Below, piece by piece: positions 44,520 to 55,200 of a stretch of 64,000 nt of DNA. Numbering within the stretch: position 1 is the first letter of the stretch; each line of letters begins with the position of its first letter. Under the pieces are notes generated by a model, which did not search any database, was not told where the DNA came from, and saw only the letters and a program-made list of their open reading frames with translations. The DNA is from Chitinophagales bacterium (GTDB lineage: Bacteria > Bacteroidota > Bacteroidia > Chitinophagales > Chitinophagaceae), in the NCBI GenBank assembly GCA_017303855.1, contig JAFLBL010000001.1, forward strand, positions 749,978-813,977, in the 5' to 3' direction. A program made the translations under genes and the position numbers.

Positions 44520-44531
44520 TTCCATATTTTC

Positions 44532-47150
44532 ATGATGATGAAACTGAAGCTTTTTATTATTTTATTGCTCATAACTAAAAACGTAAAATCGGCGCATATC
44601 ATAGGCGGTGAAATGCGTTATACCTATTTAAGTGCCGGAGCTAATCCTAATTCAAAAATTTACCGGATAACATTAATTCTTTTCAGGGGTGACGACCCTT
44701 CAGGTGCACCATTTGCCCCAAGCTATGTAATCGGCATTTTCAACAATGACAACGGGAATAAAATTATTGGTTCAGCCGTTAATAACAACTGGACTGTTAC
44801 CATGGATGATCCTCCCGGCATTCAAGGTGTGCCAATTGTATTGCCAACCTGCATTCAGGGTGCTCCTTCGCTGAATTATACCTATGCCAGTTATTCGATG
44901 ACAATCGAATTGCCAGTAAACGTCAATGGCTACACTGCCGCCTATCAGACCTGTTGCCGCATTAACGGATTAATGAACGTAGGTAACAGCACCGGTTCCA
45001 CTTATGATTGCCGTATACCAGGCACCGCCTTACTACCCACAGGCGATGATTCCTCACCGCGCTTCCTTGCACCCGTAAATGTAATTTGCAGAAATGCCCG
45101 GTTCACATTAAATTTTTCAGCTTCCGACCCGGATCCGGGCGATTCTTTGGTTTATAGTTTGTGTAATGCCTACAACGGGGGCGCATCTGTAAATGCCGGC
45201 TTCAATGATCCGGCCGGCCCGCCATATGGATCAGTTGGGTATACCGGTTCTTATTCCAGCGCAAACCCATTTGGAACCGGAGCAGTTATTAATAGTCAAA
45301 CAGGTATCATTTCCGGCATTGCTCCCGACTTTGGCAAATATGTCATCAGTGTCTGTATAGATGTTTACCGGCTTGGTGTACGTATTGGATCCCACAAAAA
45401 AGACTTGATCGTTCAGGTATCAGATTGTGTGGTAACCGTTGCCAATCCGATGCCTGACTTCGTAACCTGTGATGGATTTAATGTCCAGTTTTCACACAGC
45501 AGCACTGGAGCCAATAGTGTATTCTGGGATTTCGGAGTCAACACGTTGACCACAGATACAGCAAACATTGATAATCCTTCATTTCTTTATCCGGACACCG
45601 GATTGTATAATGTAAAGCTGGTTATCAACAGGGGTACAAGTTGTACGGATTCCATTGTAAGAAGAATTGGAGTTTACCCCGGGTTCTTTCCGTCATTTAA
45701 CGTGACGGGAAATTGTTTTAATACACCATTCCAGTTTACCGATGCCACAGTGGCCACCTACGGAAACGTAAATTCCTGGAAATGGAACTTTGGAGATCTT
45801 TCAACTCTTGCAGATACTTCAAGAATACGCAATCCTCAATGGAGCTATCAGGCGGCCGGCACGGTTACGGCGACACTTATAGTAACCAGTGACAAAGGCT
45901 GCAGAGATACCACTCAATTAAATGTGGATATTCTTGATAAACCTCCAATCAATCTCGCTTTTAAAGACACATTGATTTGCCGTAACGATGCAGTACAATT
46001 AATTGCAGGAGGCACCGGAACTTTCAGCTGGACTCCACTGACCAATATTATCAACGCAAATACTGCCACGCCGACCGTAACACCACTAATTGATACCTGG
46101 TATTTTGTAAACCTGAATTCAAACGGATGCATTAATAATGATTCGGTTCGGGTCAGAGTCATTACCGTTGTCTCCCTTGCCGCGATGAATGACACCACTA
46201 TCTGCGAGGGGGATGATGTGCAACTGAACGCGATCACCAACGGATTGCAGTTTAACTGGACGCCGGCCACCGGTCTCAGTAATCCCAATATACTCAACCC
46301 GCTCGCCACGGTAAATACAACGACCACCTATACCCTGAATTCGATTGTGGGCAGCTGTTCCGCCACCGACCAGGTTACCATTACCACGGTACCCTACCCG
46401 AAAGCCAATGCGGGCCCCGATCCCATCATTTGCTACAACAGCTCCGTGCAACTGAATGCCAGCATGACGGGCAGTACTTTTAGCTGGACACCGCCCAACT
46501 TTTTAAATAACCCCAACAGTCTTACCCCGGTAGCTTCGCCACCCCGGACTACCCCGTATATACTAACGGTACTGGACAACCTGGGTTGTCCGAAACCCGG
46601 ACGGGATACCGTGGTTGTAACCGTATTGCCGGATATCGTACCCAATGCAGGTCGGGACACCGTAGTAATTGCCGGTCAGCCCCTGCAATTCAATGCCACC
46701 GGCGGCACCATCTATCTCTGGTCCCCGGCCACCGGGCTGAGCAGTACTACGATTCCCAATCCTGTGGGTACCTACGACGGCAGCCAGGAATATGTACGGT
46801 ATAAATTACTGGTCTCCGATCAGGGCGGTTGTACCGATTCCACCTATGTTACAGTACGCGTGTTTAAAACAGTGCCCTCCATCTTTGTGCCCACGGCTTT
46901 CACCCCTAATAATGACGGATTAAACGATGTGGTGAAACCGATACCGGTTGGCATGAAGGAAATAAAGTATTTCCGTATTTATAACCGCTGGGGCAACCTG
47001 GTATTCAGTACCAGCAGCAACCAGGCAGGCTGGGACGGTCGCCTCCGGGGAGTACTGCAGGCAACCGGCGTATACGTATGGATGGTAAATGCGGAAGATT
47101 ATACAGGCCGGCCTTATTTCCTCAAAGGCACGGTGACCCTGATCCGGTAA
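44532..47150 (+). CDS. Large T9SS cargo protein with PKD and repeated Ig-like modules, type B sorting domain
   Basis: An 872-residue secreted adhesin-like protein; any of three adjacent Met codons may start it. After a signal peptide (about 1-21) comes a Cys-containing N-terminal domain (about 22-300; HIIGGEMRYTYLSAG, ASDPDPGDSLVYSL), PKD-like domains (about 305-470; SVFWDFG, WKWNFGD), then four tandem modules of about 65-70 residues sharing the pattern D-T-x-I-C-x-x-x-x-V-Q-L-x-A ... W-x-P (about 475-770). The last 90 residues are a type B sorting domain (VPTAFTPNNDGLNDVV, FRIYNRWGNLVFST, KGTVTLIR). GC content rises from start to end. Confidence 0.9.
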   Translation: MMMKLKLFIILLLITKNVKSAHIIGGEMRYTYLSAGANPNSKIYRITLILFRGDDPSGAPFAPSYVIGIFNNDNGNKIIGSAVNNNWTVTMDDPPGIQGVPIVLPTCIQGAPSLNYTYASYSMTIELPVNVNGYTAAYQTCCRINGLMNVGNSTGSTYDCRIPGTALLPTGDDSSPRFLAPVNVICRNARFTLNFSASDPDPGDSLVYSLCNAYNGGASVNAGFNDPAGPPYGSVGYTGSYSSANPFGTGAVINSQTGIISGIAPDFGKYVISVCIDVYRLGVRIGSHKKDLIVQVSDCVVTVANPMPDFVTCDGFNVQFSHSSTGANSVFWDFGVNTLTTDTANIDNPSFLYPDTGLYNVKLVINRGTSCTDSIVRRIGVYPGFFPSFNVTGNCFNTPFQFTDATVATYGNVNSWKWNFGDLSTLADTSRIRNPQWSYQAAGTVTATLIVTSDKGCRDTTQLNVDILDKPPINLAFKDTLICRNDAVQLIAGGTGTFSWTPLTNIINANTATPTVTPLIDTWYFVNLNSNGCINNDSVRVRVITVVSLAAMNDTTICEGDDVQLNAITNGLQFNWTPATGLSNPNILNPLATVNTTTTYTLNSIVGSCSATDQVTITTVPYPKANAGPDPIICYNSSVQLNASMTGSTFSWTPPNFLNNPNSLTPVASPPRTTPYILTVLDNLGCPKPGRDTVVVTVLPDIVPNAGRDTVVIAGQPLQFNATGGTIYLWSPATGLSSTTIPNPVGTYDGSQEYVRYKLLVSDQGGCTDSTYVTVRVFKTVPSIFVPTAFTPNNDGLNDVVKPIPVGMKEIKYFRIYNRWGNLVFSTSSNQAGWDGRLRGVLQATGVYVWMVNAEDYTGRPYFLKGTVTLIR

Positions 47151-47175
47151 ACGTGGAAACATTCCGGAAATGGCG

Positions 47176-47183
47176 TAATCTTG
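47176..47183 (+). promoter_or_regulatory. -7 box TAATCTTG upstream of the SDR gene
   Basis: A 7-of-8 match to TANNTTTG lies 21 nt before the ATG at 47205 in the short gap after the cargo gene. Confidence 0.35.
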
Positions 47184-47204
47184 TACCCGTTTCAAACAAG
47201 TAAC

Positions 47205-47972
47205 ATGGGAAAAATTGCATTGATTACCGGTGCCAGCTCCGGATTTGGCAAAGCCGCCGCACTTAAATTCGCCGCTAACGGATATGATTGTATTATAAAC
47301 GGCCGCCGGGCTGAACGTCTTGACGCATTGGCAGAAGAAATTAAAAACAAATACAACGTTCAGGTGCATTGTCTGCCATTTGACGTACGCGACCAATCCG
47401 CCGTTTTTACCAGTATTGACCAGCTCCCGGAACAATGGAAAAATATCGATGTACTGGTCAACAACGCCGGTCTGGCCCTGGGCCGCGATTATTTCGATGA
47501 AGCATCGCTGGATGACTGGAATATCATGATTGATACCAATATCAAAGGAGCCCTGTATGTGGCCCGGGCTGTAACCCGTTACATGATTGACCGTAAAAAA
47601 GGGCATGTGATCAATCTCGGATCCATAGCCGGCAAGGAAGTCTATGAAAAAGGAAATGTCTATTGCGCCAGCAAATCGGCCGTTGATGCATTCAGCCAGG
47701 CTATGCGGATAGACCTGTTGCGACATGGTATTAAAGTAACCGCCATTCATCCAGGTGCGGCCGATACCGAATTCTCCATCATCCGTTTTAAAGGCAATGA
47801 AGAAGCAGCCAAAAAAGTATATGAAGGCATTGTACCCCTGACCGGGGATGATGTGGCCGACGTGATTTATTACTGCGCCAGCCTGCCTGCGCATGTGTGT
47901 ATCAATGACTTAACGATTACCTGTACACAACAGGCCAATTCTTTTTATACGCACCGGCAACCTGTCGGTTAA
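47205..47972 (+). CDS. Short-chain dehydrogenase/reductase, YdfG-like
   Basis: A 255-residue classical SDR. The start at 47205 (MGKIALITGASSGFGKAAAL) gives the standard N-terminus with the NADP-binding TGASSGFG; NNAG, the catalytic Ser in INLGSIAGKE and Tyr-x3-Lys in VYCASKSAVDAF follow. HPGAADTEFSIIRFKG resembles the YdfG group, NADP-dependent 3-hydroxy acid dehydrogenases acting on serine, allothreonine or malonic semialdehyde. The substrate is inferred only from that similarity. The gene is probably monocistronic, in a mostly structural neighbourhood. Confidence 0.93.
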   Translation: MGKIALITGASSGFGKAAALKFAANGYDCIINGRRAERLDALAEEIKNKYNVQVHCLPFDVRDQSAVFTSIDQLPEQWKNIDVLVNNAGLALGRDYFDEASLDDWNIMIDTNIKGALYVARAVTRYMIDRKKGHVINLGSIAGKEVYEKGNVYCASKSAVDAFSQAMRIDLLRHGIKVTAIHPGAADTEFSIIRFKGNEEAAKKVYEGIVPLTGDDVADVIYYCASLPAHVCINDLTITCTQQANSFYTHRQPVG

Positions 47973-48164
47973 ACGGCCCGATAATTGCCTGTTTTCCGCT
48001 ATATTTAAGGCTCACCTGGAACGGATTTTTGTTATCCCCCGTGTATCTCCGTATATGCACAAGGAAAAATACTTAAACCCCGAAGATTAGGTGCCGAAAG
48101 TTTAGCAAGAGGAAAAACACGCAGTAACTTTATGACAGAACTCCAATATTTGATACACCCTGTT

Positions 48165-48668
48165 ATGAAAAAGCCGTACCTCTTCATCTTAGTTTCCCTC
48201 ATCAGCCTTTCATCGGTGGCACAGCAAGTGATCAGGCAGCAATCCTGTTCCAATGACCTGATCAGCCGGCAGGCCGACAGCCTTAAAAATCTGTATGGTA
48301 ATGATGGTTATATCCTGCTGAAGGAAGCTTCTATCAACATGGAAAGTGAATTTGAAATGCCGGTCATCGTTCCGCTGACCCAGGGCAGCTGGTACCAGTT
48401 TGTTTTTATCGGTGACTACAGCTCCAAACTCTACGAAGTCCGGATGTACGACTGGAATGAACGGCAGGTGGTTTTCCGCCAGAAAAAATGGGGTGATGTG
48501 GATGGCAACGTAATCGTCTATTCCTATGTTCCCCAGTTCTCCGAATTTCACATGATGAAACCGGTGCAGGTCAACAAACAAAAGAAAAGAAATCTCTGCG
48601 GTTATGTGATGCTCTTCAAACGCACCGGCGAGCCGACGGGCAACAGCACCCCGCAACAACCACAATAA
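48165..48668 (+). CDS. Secreted protein of unknown function
   Basis: A 167-residue protein with a signal peptide (MKKPYLFILVSLISLSSVAQ) when started at 48165; the frame opens 11 codons earlier without one. The mature part has an amphipathic helix (SRQADSLKNLYGNDGY), then beta-strands (MPVIVPLTQGSWYQFVFIGD and YEVRMYDWNERQVVF), and a Thr/Gln/Pro-rich tail. I do not recognise a family for certain; similar short periplasmic proteins are common in Bacteroidota. It stands alone between a 192-bp gap and a strong terminator. Confidence 0.75.
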   Translation: MKKPYLFILVSLISLSSVAQQVIRQQSCSNDLISRQADSLKNLYGNDGYILLKEASINMESEFEMPVIVPLTQGSWYQFVFIGDYSSKLYEVRMYDWNERQVVFRQKKWGDVDGNVIVYSYVPQFSEFHMMKPVQVNKQKKRNLCGYVMLFKRTGEPTGNSTPQQPQ

Positions 48669-48680
48669 TATTTAGCACCG

Positions 48681-48714
48681 ATAAAAAAAACCACCTTCTG
48701 GTGGTTTTTTTTAT
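48681..48714 (+). terminator. Intrinsic terminator
   Basis: A perfect stem A8-CCACC/GGTGG-T8 (48683-48695 with 48700-48712, extendable by 2 bp) with loop TTCT, 14 bp after the stop of the secreted-protein gene. Confidence 0.92.
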
Positions 48715-49269
48715 TATCATGCCACCCTTTCAGGGTTGGATTGCCGGCTGATTCTTACACAATCCGATACTATTATAATGCCAGTCCTTCGGGCTTTCCG
48801 GTAACGTATAGGTCATTTACTAAAGACAGGATGCTCCCAACAGGGCTGAAAAGAGGTGACCATTGTATCTGACTCCCGACTACTAACTCCCGACTACTAA
48901 CTATCCTCCGCGTGCATTCAAGTTAAGTTTCCTCCTTCGTACTTCAGGTATTTCCCCTACATCCGACTCCCGACTAATAACTTTCCCTCCGCGTGCATTC
49001 AAGTTAAGTTTCCTCACTTCGTTCGGAATGACACGATCGAGGGGGAGTAGAAAGTAAGATTTCTCGCTTCGCTCGAAATAGGAATGGGCCGGGCATCTTA
49101 CACTTTCATTTCGAGCGAAGCGAGAAATCTTAATAGTTCATAATAAAAAAGCGATGTCATTCCGAACGAAGTGAGGAACCTTTACAACTTATTCAATGTT
49201 TAGCTACAAAGCTTCCGGTAATTCCCCTGCATCCGACTCCCGACTACTAACTCCCGACTACTAACTGAC
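48715..49269. repeat. Repeat island with direct and nested inverted repeats
   Basis: This 555-bp gap has no gene. A 32-bp GACTCCCGACTACTAACT-type run at 48871-48902 recurs exactly at 49235-49266 and in short form near 48964-48980. A 30-bp unit containing GCGTGCATTCAAGTTAAG occurs at 48905-48934 and again at 48986-49015. Two perfect inverted repeats are nested: 49011-49033 with 49155-49177 (23 bp) and, inside, 49055-49079 with 49108-49132 (25 bp, TTCGAGCGAAGCGAG core). The second direct-repeat copy abuts the sprA stop. Confidence 0.85.
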
Positions 49270-52200
49270 CTACTGTGCTAACGACACCCTCACCTGTACA
49301 TTCCCGCGTGTATTGGTAATGGGGAAGGCACTGCTGATTTTAGGAATATTGCGGTTCTGCTCAAAGAAGAGTTTCACACTGATCCGGTTATTGAGTGTAT
49401 AATCTATTGAAGGAGCAATCCGGATTACTTTTTGTCCGCCGGTACCAAATGCGGTTCCCTGATCGAGTTTGCTATTCGCGGTTGCATCATCCCGGAGACT
49501 GAAATCGAGCCGGAACGTCACGTCATTATCCAGTTTCATTTTGCCGATCTTCTTGATCAGTGGCATGCCTTTCTTGCGCCAGTTGAAGTTGAAAGAAACT
49601 TCCGTTGAGCGGTTTTCCGCCAGCTGATAGTCAATCAGACTCAGGCTCAGCGTTCTTGTTTTCTTGTATTCAAAACCCGTGGTCAGCTGATTGGTGAAAG
49701 TGAGTTCCACCTGGATCAACGGATCAAAGCTTTCCTGGATCGTGATATTCGGCACCAGGAAATACGGAATATAGTTACCGGTCAGCGTATCGGTAAAACT
49801 CGGGAATCCTACCCGCAACGGGTCAGCAAATAATAACGCGGTATTAAAGCTGTTCATACTGAGAGTACTCTTGTACCCGTGACGGATAGTCACATTGCTG
49901 AATATTTTATCCAGTCCCGGCAGACGGGCCAGACCAGTATACGTCAGGTTCCAGTTCGGCTTCGGTATAATACCGGAGAACGGATTGGATTTGATATTCG
50001 GATTACTGTTTTTAATCAGTTTCACACTCAGCGGATCCTTATTGGTATAGGCAGCCAGGAAGGCGGGAATCACCACATCCTGCGCATAGCGGCCATACCC
50101 CTGCACATAGCCGTCAGCACCCACCGTATTGTTAATCGCGTAATTGTTCAGACTGGCCAGTTTACCGGACAATGATTTACGATTCGCTTCAAACTTTTTG
50201 AACGTTTCAGATACTACGGCCGGATCAAACTTCTCAAACAGGGTCTGGTAAGAAATATAACTCACGCTGAAACTACCCAAAGCATAAGGATTGAGACGGG
50301 CCAGTCCGGAATTGCCGGTAGTATCTTTATATAATTCAGAATACTGTTTGTCAAAAGTTTTATCCAGGTTCACATCAATGGTGAAATCACGGAAGGGGCT
50401 CAGCTGTGCGGTAAGGTTGAGCCGCTGATTAAACCGTTGCTGGATCATGGCACTGATCAGGGAGTCGCGTGACAACAGTCCCTTTTCACCAAACCGGTTG
50501 ATCCAGTTGGTATCCGGTTGATAGCCGAATATATATTTAAAGCCCGGCTGCCCACTGGAGAGATTGGTACCAAACACTTCCGTACTGTCCATATAACCCG
50601 GCAACGTGGTGCCATAATCTTCCGTATACTGTATACCGGCCCGTTTCAGTGCCGTTGCCATCCGCAGGAAGAATTTGGGTACCGCCGAAATTTCCGGCAT
50701 AGGTTTCTGCTCTTTGGGAACTTTAATTTTCCGTTTTTTAATCCGTACAATCTTTCCTTTTTTATTCCGGATCGTATCTATCCTGTAACCGGCCGCGGCA
50801 TCCTGTGGCAATACAGGTTTAACGGAAGGACCTTTATCTCCACCGGTATCACCCCCATCCGTTGTATTTCCTTTGCCACCTTTAGTATTGCCCTTGCCTC
50901 CTTTGCCTCCCCTTCCGGGAATCGGGTTGCCCTGGCCACCATTATCCGGGGCATTGGCACCTACAGCACGCAGGAAACGCCATTTGTTATAGAGTTCTTC
51001 AAATTTCAGTTCCCCGTTAATATTACGGGTCTGTGTATTCGATAAAGTGTTACCCAGGTTTCTCGCCAGCAGGGAGGCGGCCATCCAGTTATACTTTGCA
51101 TTATAACTGGCCCGTATATTAGTCCAGTCAAGCAACGGTATTTTATTGGTAGGCACATTATAGTTCAGGGTTATCTCCTGGCCATAGTTGGTATTCCGTC
51201 CGCCTTTAAACAGGTTATGCTTAATGGAATCTTTTTTGAGCTTGGTATCAATACGCCCGGAAGGTTCATCCACCCGGGCATTATTAGTGGCAGAAAAATC
51301 CAATGAAAGGGAACGGGTCAGGTTCCATTGCAGGATATAATACCGGTCAAACGTAAAGTACTTATTATAGGTTTCCGGTATCTGGTACGGACCTCCGCCA
51401 ACATTTCTCGGACGCGTGGCACCAAACTGACGGAACACATCGGCCCTGATGGAAATGGACGACGGCGCGTAATTGAAATTGAAATCCTTAATCAGCGCAA
51501 ACCAGGGTGATTTTGACTTTATCAGTTTGCGGAACGGTTCAACGGTCTTCACCTGTGGTGAGTAGGCATAACCTATAGCCCCCCGGGTCCGGCGCATTTC
51601 ATCATTTTCTATAAGGGGATTATGACTGATCGTCTGTATATAGGAATAATTGAAATCAAAGTTGGACACACTCCAGATTTTGGGGCGCTTACCGTCTGTT
51701 TTCAATTTTCGTACATTGGTCAGGGTTATAGATTTGGTAGTTGTTACATCCTGCGCGTCGTTCTTAATGGAATCGCGTTTGGACGCATCGGCATCTTTCA
51801 GCAGGTTTTTCAGTTTAAGATCCTGCGCATAGGGATCATATTCCGGTGTGCTGGTCCGGCGGCTGATACTGGTATAAACCGGTATCTGCAAACCCAGTTT
51901 CTTCGGAAATAATTTACCGGCTTCAATGGTAGCGGAGGCATCAATGGTATATACATCTTCCCGGCTACGCTCATTCACCCGTTGCTCCAGTGTACCGAAA
52001 CCACGAGTCCGTGCCGTTCCCGACAAGGAGATGGTACCCAGGTCAGCCAACCTGAAATCCGCTCTTGCCAATGCCGCGGCGCCACCGGATTCATCCAGTT
52101 GCTGCAGACGAAGTTCATTAAACCATACTTCAGTGCAAAGATTCTCCTGTGCCACACTCTCCACCCCCATTAAGATACCCCGTACTTCACCCAGGTTCGG

Positions 52201-55200
52201 ATTACCAAGGATGGCATAGGACCGGCCATTGGCCAGGTCTTCTTTATAATAAGTAGCGGGTGAAATATTCTGCTGATTACGTTTTGTCTTCAGTTCCGTC
52301 AGCGCATCAAGAGCAAAATCAAGATAGTTTTCCTGCGGCCATATTTTCGCACTGTCGGTTTCCCCGAACTTGGTAATCTTCAATGGGATTTTGACTTCAT
52401 AATAGTTGCCGGAGAAATCATTACCGATCCTGATTACGGCTTTCATTTCACCATCCTGCACCGGGAACGCGTTTTTCACTGATTCAGCATGGATAAACAT
52501 TGACAGTTTGCGGTACTGACGCATATCCAGGTTCATGGTTTTGAACACACCCCGGGCTTCATCCTTGGGCAGTCCGCAAACCTGCATACTGATGGCTTGT
52601 TCATTAACAAACAGCGCCACGTTATTATTACTCAGTTGTTGCTGACGTTCAATACCGGGCGGAATACGATATACCACCGGATCACGCTGATCGTTTTCTT
52701 CAATGTTTACAGCCAACACATTCACCGTGGTATTATCGGGCGAAGGAAGGGCGGTATAATTGCCGGTCGTATCAATTTTATTTTTAAACTTCCGCCATTG
52801 GTTACGGATGAGTTCCAGTTTACCAAAACGGATCACCACGGAATCATCAAAACCGGTAACAAACATCCGGATAAAACGGATGGATTTGAAGTCGGGGATA
52901 TTACCCACTTTCTGCTGGTACTGGCTGACCGGGATCCGGAACAGGTACCATTTTTCCCGGCGGGTTTCGCCATTGGCCAGTTTTACATCGGCTTCGCGTA
53001 CATCGGTAATAAAATTCGACCCTTGTAACATACCGGGTTTAATATCCACTTTGTACTGGAAATACTCTTCCACTTCATTCATGGTATTATCGCGGTTCAG
53101 TTCTTCCGCATCCGGGTATTGGGTAAACGCGTTTACAAACTGTGTATTATTGTCCGACACGGGTGAGTTCCCATGCGGGTTATTGATGTTTTTGTAACGT
53201 TGAAGTATACCCGCAACCGGCTGCCGGTCAAAAGCCGCATCCCGGTAAGCCTTGAAATTGTCACCGGACGGATCCGCCAGCGCATTCAGGTAAGCCGGTG
53301 AAGTAGTGCCAAATTGCGCACCCAGGGTTGTAATATACGGATTGAATTTGCGCACTTCCGCGGTATCTTCCAGCCCGTCGAAGCCGACATCCTGTAAGGC
53401 ACGGTCGGTAGCCGTATTGCTGAAGGCATTGGTAACCTGCAGGGGAATCGCCGGCACTTTACCCCAAACAGAGGATTCATCCACACGGGCGTTATTGGTT
53501 GGTGTAGGCAACCCGTTTTCATATAACCGTTTTCCATCCCGCAACACATCTTCTGAAATATTACCCAGGTTGAAATACAACTGTCCGCCATTGGGACTGG
53601 ATGTGTTCCGGATAAACGGATCCTGCAACCAGAATTCGATATACTCAATATTACCTGTTTCAAAATCGGTCTGATCGATATTCCGCATCAGGCCACCCCA
53701 GGCCTGCCGGGGATTGGTTAACCGGCCGTCGGGTCCTACACGAAGGGAGTTGGTTTCAAAATTATATGGCCCCTTATCCTTGGGATAAAAAGCCAGGTCA
53801 AACGTAGTAAGTAACCCTTCCCCATAACCGGTATTCTTCAGCGGGAAAATTTCCTTCTGTAATACCTGTCTCGTTTCCGGACGGGAAAGTTCTTCCAGGT
53901 TAGATGCCAGCGGATTATTGGAGTTTCTTCTTTCCTGTAATACGGGCTCAATGTTATACCAGGCCAGTTTACCACGATTAAAGCCGCTGCGCAAATCATT
54001 ATTCAGGCCCGATTCTGGAAACAATCCATTGTTCTGCGGTATAGAAGAAAGAGTCCAGCTCGTAATCGGGAAACGCAGGTCAATACCGGCACGTGTCCCT
54101 TCAAAGTCATCAATATATACCTGTCCGCCTTTTTCCGAACTGCTGGAGTTGATTTGCTTCGCATGTCCCGGATCCAGGTAAGCGGCTTCCGCATACGCTG
54201 TAACGGAGGACATGGCTTTGGTGGAATAAAATGGAAGTTTATCCAGCAGCTTGGTCAGACGGGGAAGATCATTGCGGTAATCCACATCAAATCCGTACAT
54301 GGAGTTGCGGATGGGATCTTCACCATAAGATTGCTTCAGGAAGAAGGGACGTTCACCCAGGCGTACAATCGTGGCACCCAGTGATAATTTTTTATTCACC
54401 AGGTAGTCGAGGCGGAGTCCAAGGAAATTCTTTTGCTGAAAGCCAAATGCCTGGTTGTTTTCGTAATTTATATTCACCGGAACACCCGATTGCACAATGG
54501 CCTGGTTGACTACCCGCAGCGTACCGAGGTCATAATTGATTTCATAATCCACATTCTCCGTCAGCACCTGGCCGCCAGCTGTTACGGTTACAGAACCACG
54601 GGGAATATTGTATCCCAGCTGGTATTCGCTTCCGCCGCCACCGGCTGCACCATAACCGGACGTTTTTGACTTACCGGTTATTTTAAACCGGTTCAGGTTG
54701 GCATAAGTCTGTGCAATGGCTTTGATGGTATCGTAGAGCGGATAGTACAGGTATTTATCCCGGTCGGCCTGGTTTGAATAAATATAATCCAGGTCATGCC
54801 CGAAAGGTTCCAATACAGGGAAGATGATACGGCTTTGCGTGGAGATCACCGTATAGCCTTCTATAAAATCGAATATACCATCCGGTTGCGGATCATTCTG
54901 ATTATTGAGCCGGTCAAGATTCACCAGCGATAATATAGGTGCCCCTTTATACGGATCCACCACGGTGGTGGGGGGCAGGTATCTTTTTTCACCGAAACTG
55001 GGTTCTTCGTACAGCATGTCGAGCGAAAAATCAGTTCTCTCCAGCTGACCATACCCGACGGAATACACATTCTTCATCATCAGGTCCCAGATCGGCAGAT
55101 TCGTTCTTTGAGACGTGGCTTTTAATAATTTCAGGAAAAGGATCCGTTGAGTATTTCCAGTGGTATCCGGTGGTACATCCTGTGAAAATTCACCTACCTG

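Larger units (their letters stand above)
42420..44530. other. AT-rich island
   Basis: From just after the hydrolase gene to the terminator at 44483-44519 the base composition becomes strongly AT-rich and codons change with it (AAT, ATA, TTA, AAA dominate), whereas the genes on both sides use many GCC, CTG and CCG codons. The island holds one gene, the type A T9SS cargo protein at 42595, and a 175-bp AT-rich upstream region. No repeats, tRNA or integrase mark its ends. Transfer from an AT-richer relative is the simplest reading. Confidence 0.7.

Noticed and set aside
46920..47894. Open frame of 324 codons on the minus strand
   Set aside because: It lies opposite the SDR gene and the end of a T9SS cargo gene, both with clear conserved motifs; the antisense translation shows no family features.
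48871..49266. Possible CRISPR array
   Set aside because: The repeats are unequal in spacing, partly inverted and few, with no regular spacer length and no cas gene in the window.
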